From Amphirosellinia nigrospora (lineage: Eukaryota > Ascomycota > Sordariomycetes > Xylariales > Xylariaceae), in the NCBI GenBank assembly GCA_004123355.1, contig SCHM01000004.1:4987017-5051016 (forward strand): DNA of 64,000 nt. Reading direction: 5' to 3'. The number at the start of each line of letters is the position of its first letter. Within the stretch, counting starts at the first letter, position 1. The notes beneath the pieces are model-generated. The model saw only the letters and a list, made by a program, of their open reading frames with translations, had not been told where the DNA came from and did not search any database. A program made the position numbers and the translations under genes. Below are positions 62,731 to 64,000 of this stretch, piece after piece.

Positions 62731-63012
62731 TAACACAAGAAGCCTGGGTAGGAGTGTATATTATGGTATCTGTAAGTCTGGTGGTGTTGTAAAGGTAGTA
62801 GTGGTGGCCCGCGGCCACCACCCACCTTATATACGTGGGGCTATAGCCAGTGTCAGGTGACCCACCCTACGTAGGGTCAGGTGACCCCACGTAGGTGGGG
62901 TGTGCCACAGCCACTGGTCACAGCCACGTACAGCCACAGGGTGACCCCAGTGCCCTAGGGGCACTGGGTCCCCTTACCTACGCGTAGCAAATCCCCTTAC
63001 CTACGCGTAGCA
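62731..63012 (+). repeat. LTR 3 of the array, with duplicated end
   Basis: Ends with CCCCTTACCTACGCGTAGCA present twice in a row (62972-62989 region and 62993-63012); only the outer copy adjoins the ATAAA flank. The extra 23 bp suggest slippage or an untidy insertion at the 3' end. Confidence 0.7.
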
Positions 63013-63017
63013 ATAAA

Positions 63018-64000
63018 CATAAAAACTTTATAAAAAAAAAAAAAAATCTTGCTATAATAAGCTTATATATTATTAAATAATAATAAATAATAAAAGCATT
63101 ATAGTTTTTTTATATAGAAATATTTAATATAATAAGTATAAAACGTTATAACTTATAATAACTTATTACGTAAGCTTTACTTTATAAATATATAATATAT
63201 AATGGCTATTAACTATTATATATATTTATTTATTATATAAATTTATTTATAACTTTTTATATTTAAAGTATTTTTTATTACTTTTTATAAAAGAAAAAAT
63301 TATTATTAATTAATATATTTGCTATAAGTTTTTTATAATTTAACTTTAATAATAGAATTTTTATATTTAGTTTTTTTTTTAATATTTATATTTTTAAAAT
63401 AAAATATAAAGTATGTTTATTTTTTTTTTAAAGTTTTTTTTTAGCTTTTTAACGGTATTTTTTTTTATTCGGTTATATATTTTAATATATTAAAAAAACT
63501 TATAACTAATATAAATTATATTTTATTTTAAATTATTATATTTATATTATTTATTTATATATAAGCTTTTAGCTTTAAACTAAAATAATATATTTAAAAT
63601 ATATAAAGTTTTTTTTTATATTATATATTAATATTTTTTTTATTTTAATTTTATTATTTAATATTTATTTAGTTTTAATTTATATTTATTTGTTTAGTTT
63701 AAGCTTTTAATTAGTTAAAGTTTTTTAAATATTTTTTATTTTTCGATTAAATATAATATTAAATTAATATATTGTTTTTTTTATGCTTTTTAATAATATT
63801 TAAAATAATTAAATAATTAATTATCTAAAAAAAAAAGTTTATTATAATATTTATAGGTTCGTTTTTTAAGGTTTAATAAAAAAAGCGTGCTAATTTTTTT
63901 TAGTATTAGTTTTAAATAATATTTATAAAAATATTCGATTTTTTTTTATGTTTTAAAATATAATATAATATTTATAATAAATAAAGTTTTAATTTAACTA
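63018..64000. repeat. RIP-saturated AT block, right end
   Basis: No gene or resolvable repeat; it runs off the window. Confidence 0.85.

Larger units (their letters stand above)
60477..63012 (+). mobile_element. Tandem triple-LTR array of mini-LTR elements, subfamily 2
   Basis: Order LTR-internal-LTR-internal-LTR: LTRs at 60477-60734, 61565-61835 and 62731-63012. Units are ~1.09 and ~1.17 kb, GC-rich and unmutated. LTRs begin TAACACAAG and end CTACGCGTAGCA. ATAAA flanks the whole array on both sides (60472-60476, 63013-63017), so one insertion was followed by tandem amplification, as unequal exchange between LTRs would give. Internal parts start with a segment shared with the 5.6 kb element (TGCCACACACA...TATTGACCTCAATAGCC) and carry a GGTCTG minisatellite. 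No protein gene is present; frames across the minisatellite are repeats of Arg, Pro, Leu and Asp and are not credible. Confidence 0.8.

Noticed and set aside
1-64000. tRNA or rRNA genes
   Set aside because: I found no cloverleaf with A/B-box-like sequence nor rRNA-like stretches in the island or GC-rich elements.

Overview
The window looks like an AT-isochore of a filamentous ascomycete (Pezizomycotina). The evidence is: very long tracts made almost only of A and T, with CpA/TpG nearly absent and TpA in great excess (the footprint of repeat-induced point mutation, RIP); short GT-AG introns of 44-72 nt with CTAAC/CTGAC-type branch sites; and fungal gene families (SesB-NACHT-ankyrin NLR, fungal CorA-like protein, secreted Cys-rich protein). 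I cannot name the species.

Layout. 1-5626, 6860-30150, 40805-46340, 47546-60471 and 63018-64000 are RIP-saturated repeat DNA with no surviving gene. Repeat structure can still be read in it: a dispersed ~1.6 kb repeat (called A here) in several copies and both orientations; a ~7 kb unit bounded by ~285 bp direct repeats (16805-23836); a 596 bp element (42634-43229) and a 7.7 kb element (49672-57400) that share terminal inverted repeats, each with an exact 8 bp target-site duplication; and a mutated inverted copy (46341-47545) of a small LTR-bounded element. Two GC-rich, largely unmutated islands stand inside this DNA: a 1.2 kb mini-element with 230 bp terminal direct repeats (5627-6854), and a tandem array LTR-internal-LTR-internal-LTR of a sister family (60477-63012).

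The only gene-bearing part is a ~10.6 kb island of ordinary composition (30150-40800). It carries three recognisable genes, all broken: a secreted Cys-rich, probably membrane-anchored protein (30635-31707, minus), a CorA-like membrane protein (33852-35633, minus) and a SesB-NACHT-ankyrin NLR (36913-40305, plus). The last two diverge from a 1.28 kb spacer. Introns and domain order can still be followed, but frameshifts and stop codons interrupt each gene. Three of the stops are CAA/CAG-to-TAA/TAG changes, the kind RIP makes. The island reads as a decaying accessory cluster (surface protein, transporter-like protein, immune-type NLR) between transposon graveyards.

The most unusual material is the GC-rich mini-LTR family. 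Two diverged subfamilies keep hairpins at matching positions although the hairpin sequences differ, they share an internal core with a CTATTGA/TCAATAG hairpin and a GGTCTGTAG-type minisatellite, and one has become a triple-LTR tandem array that has not been mutated although its units are over 1 kb.
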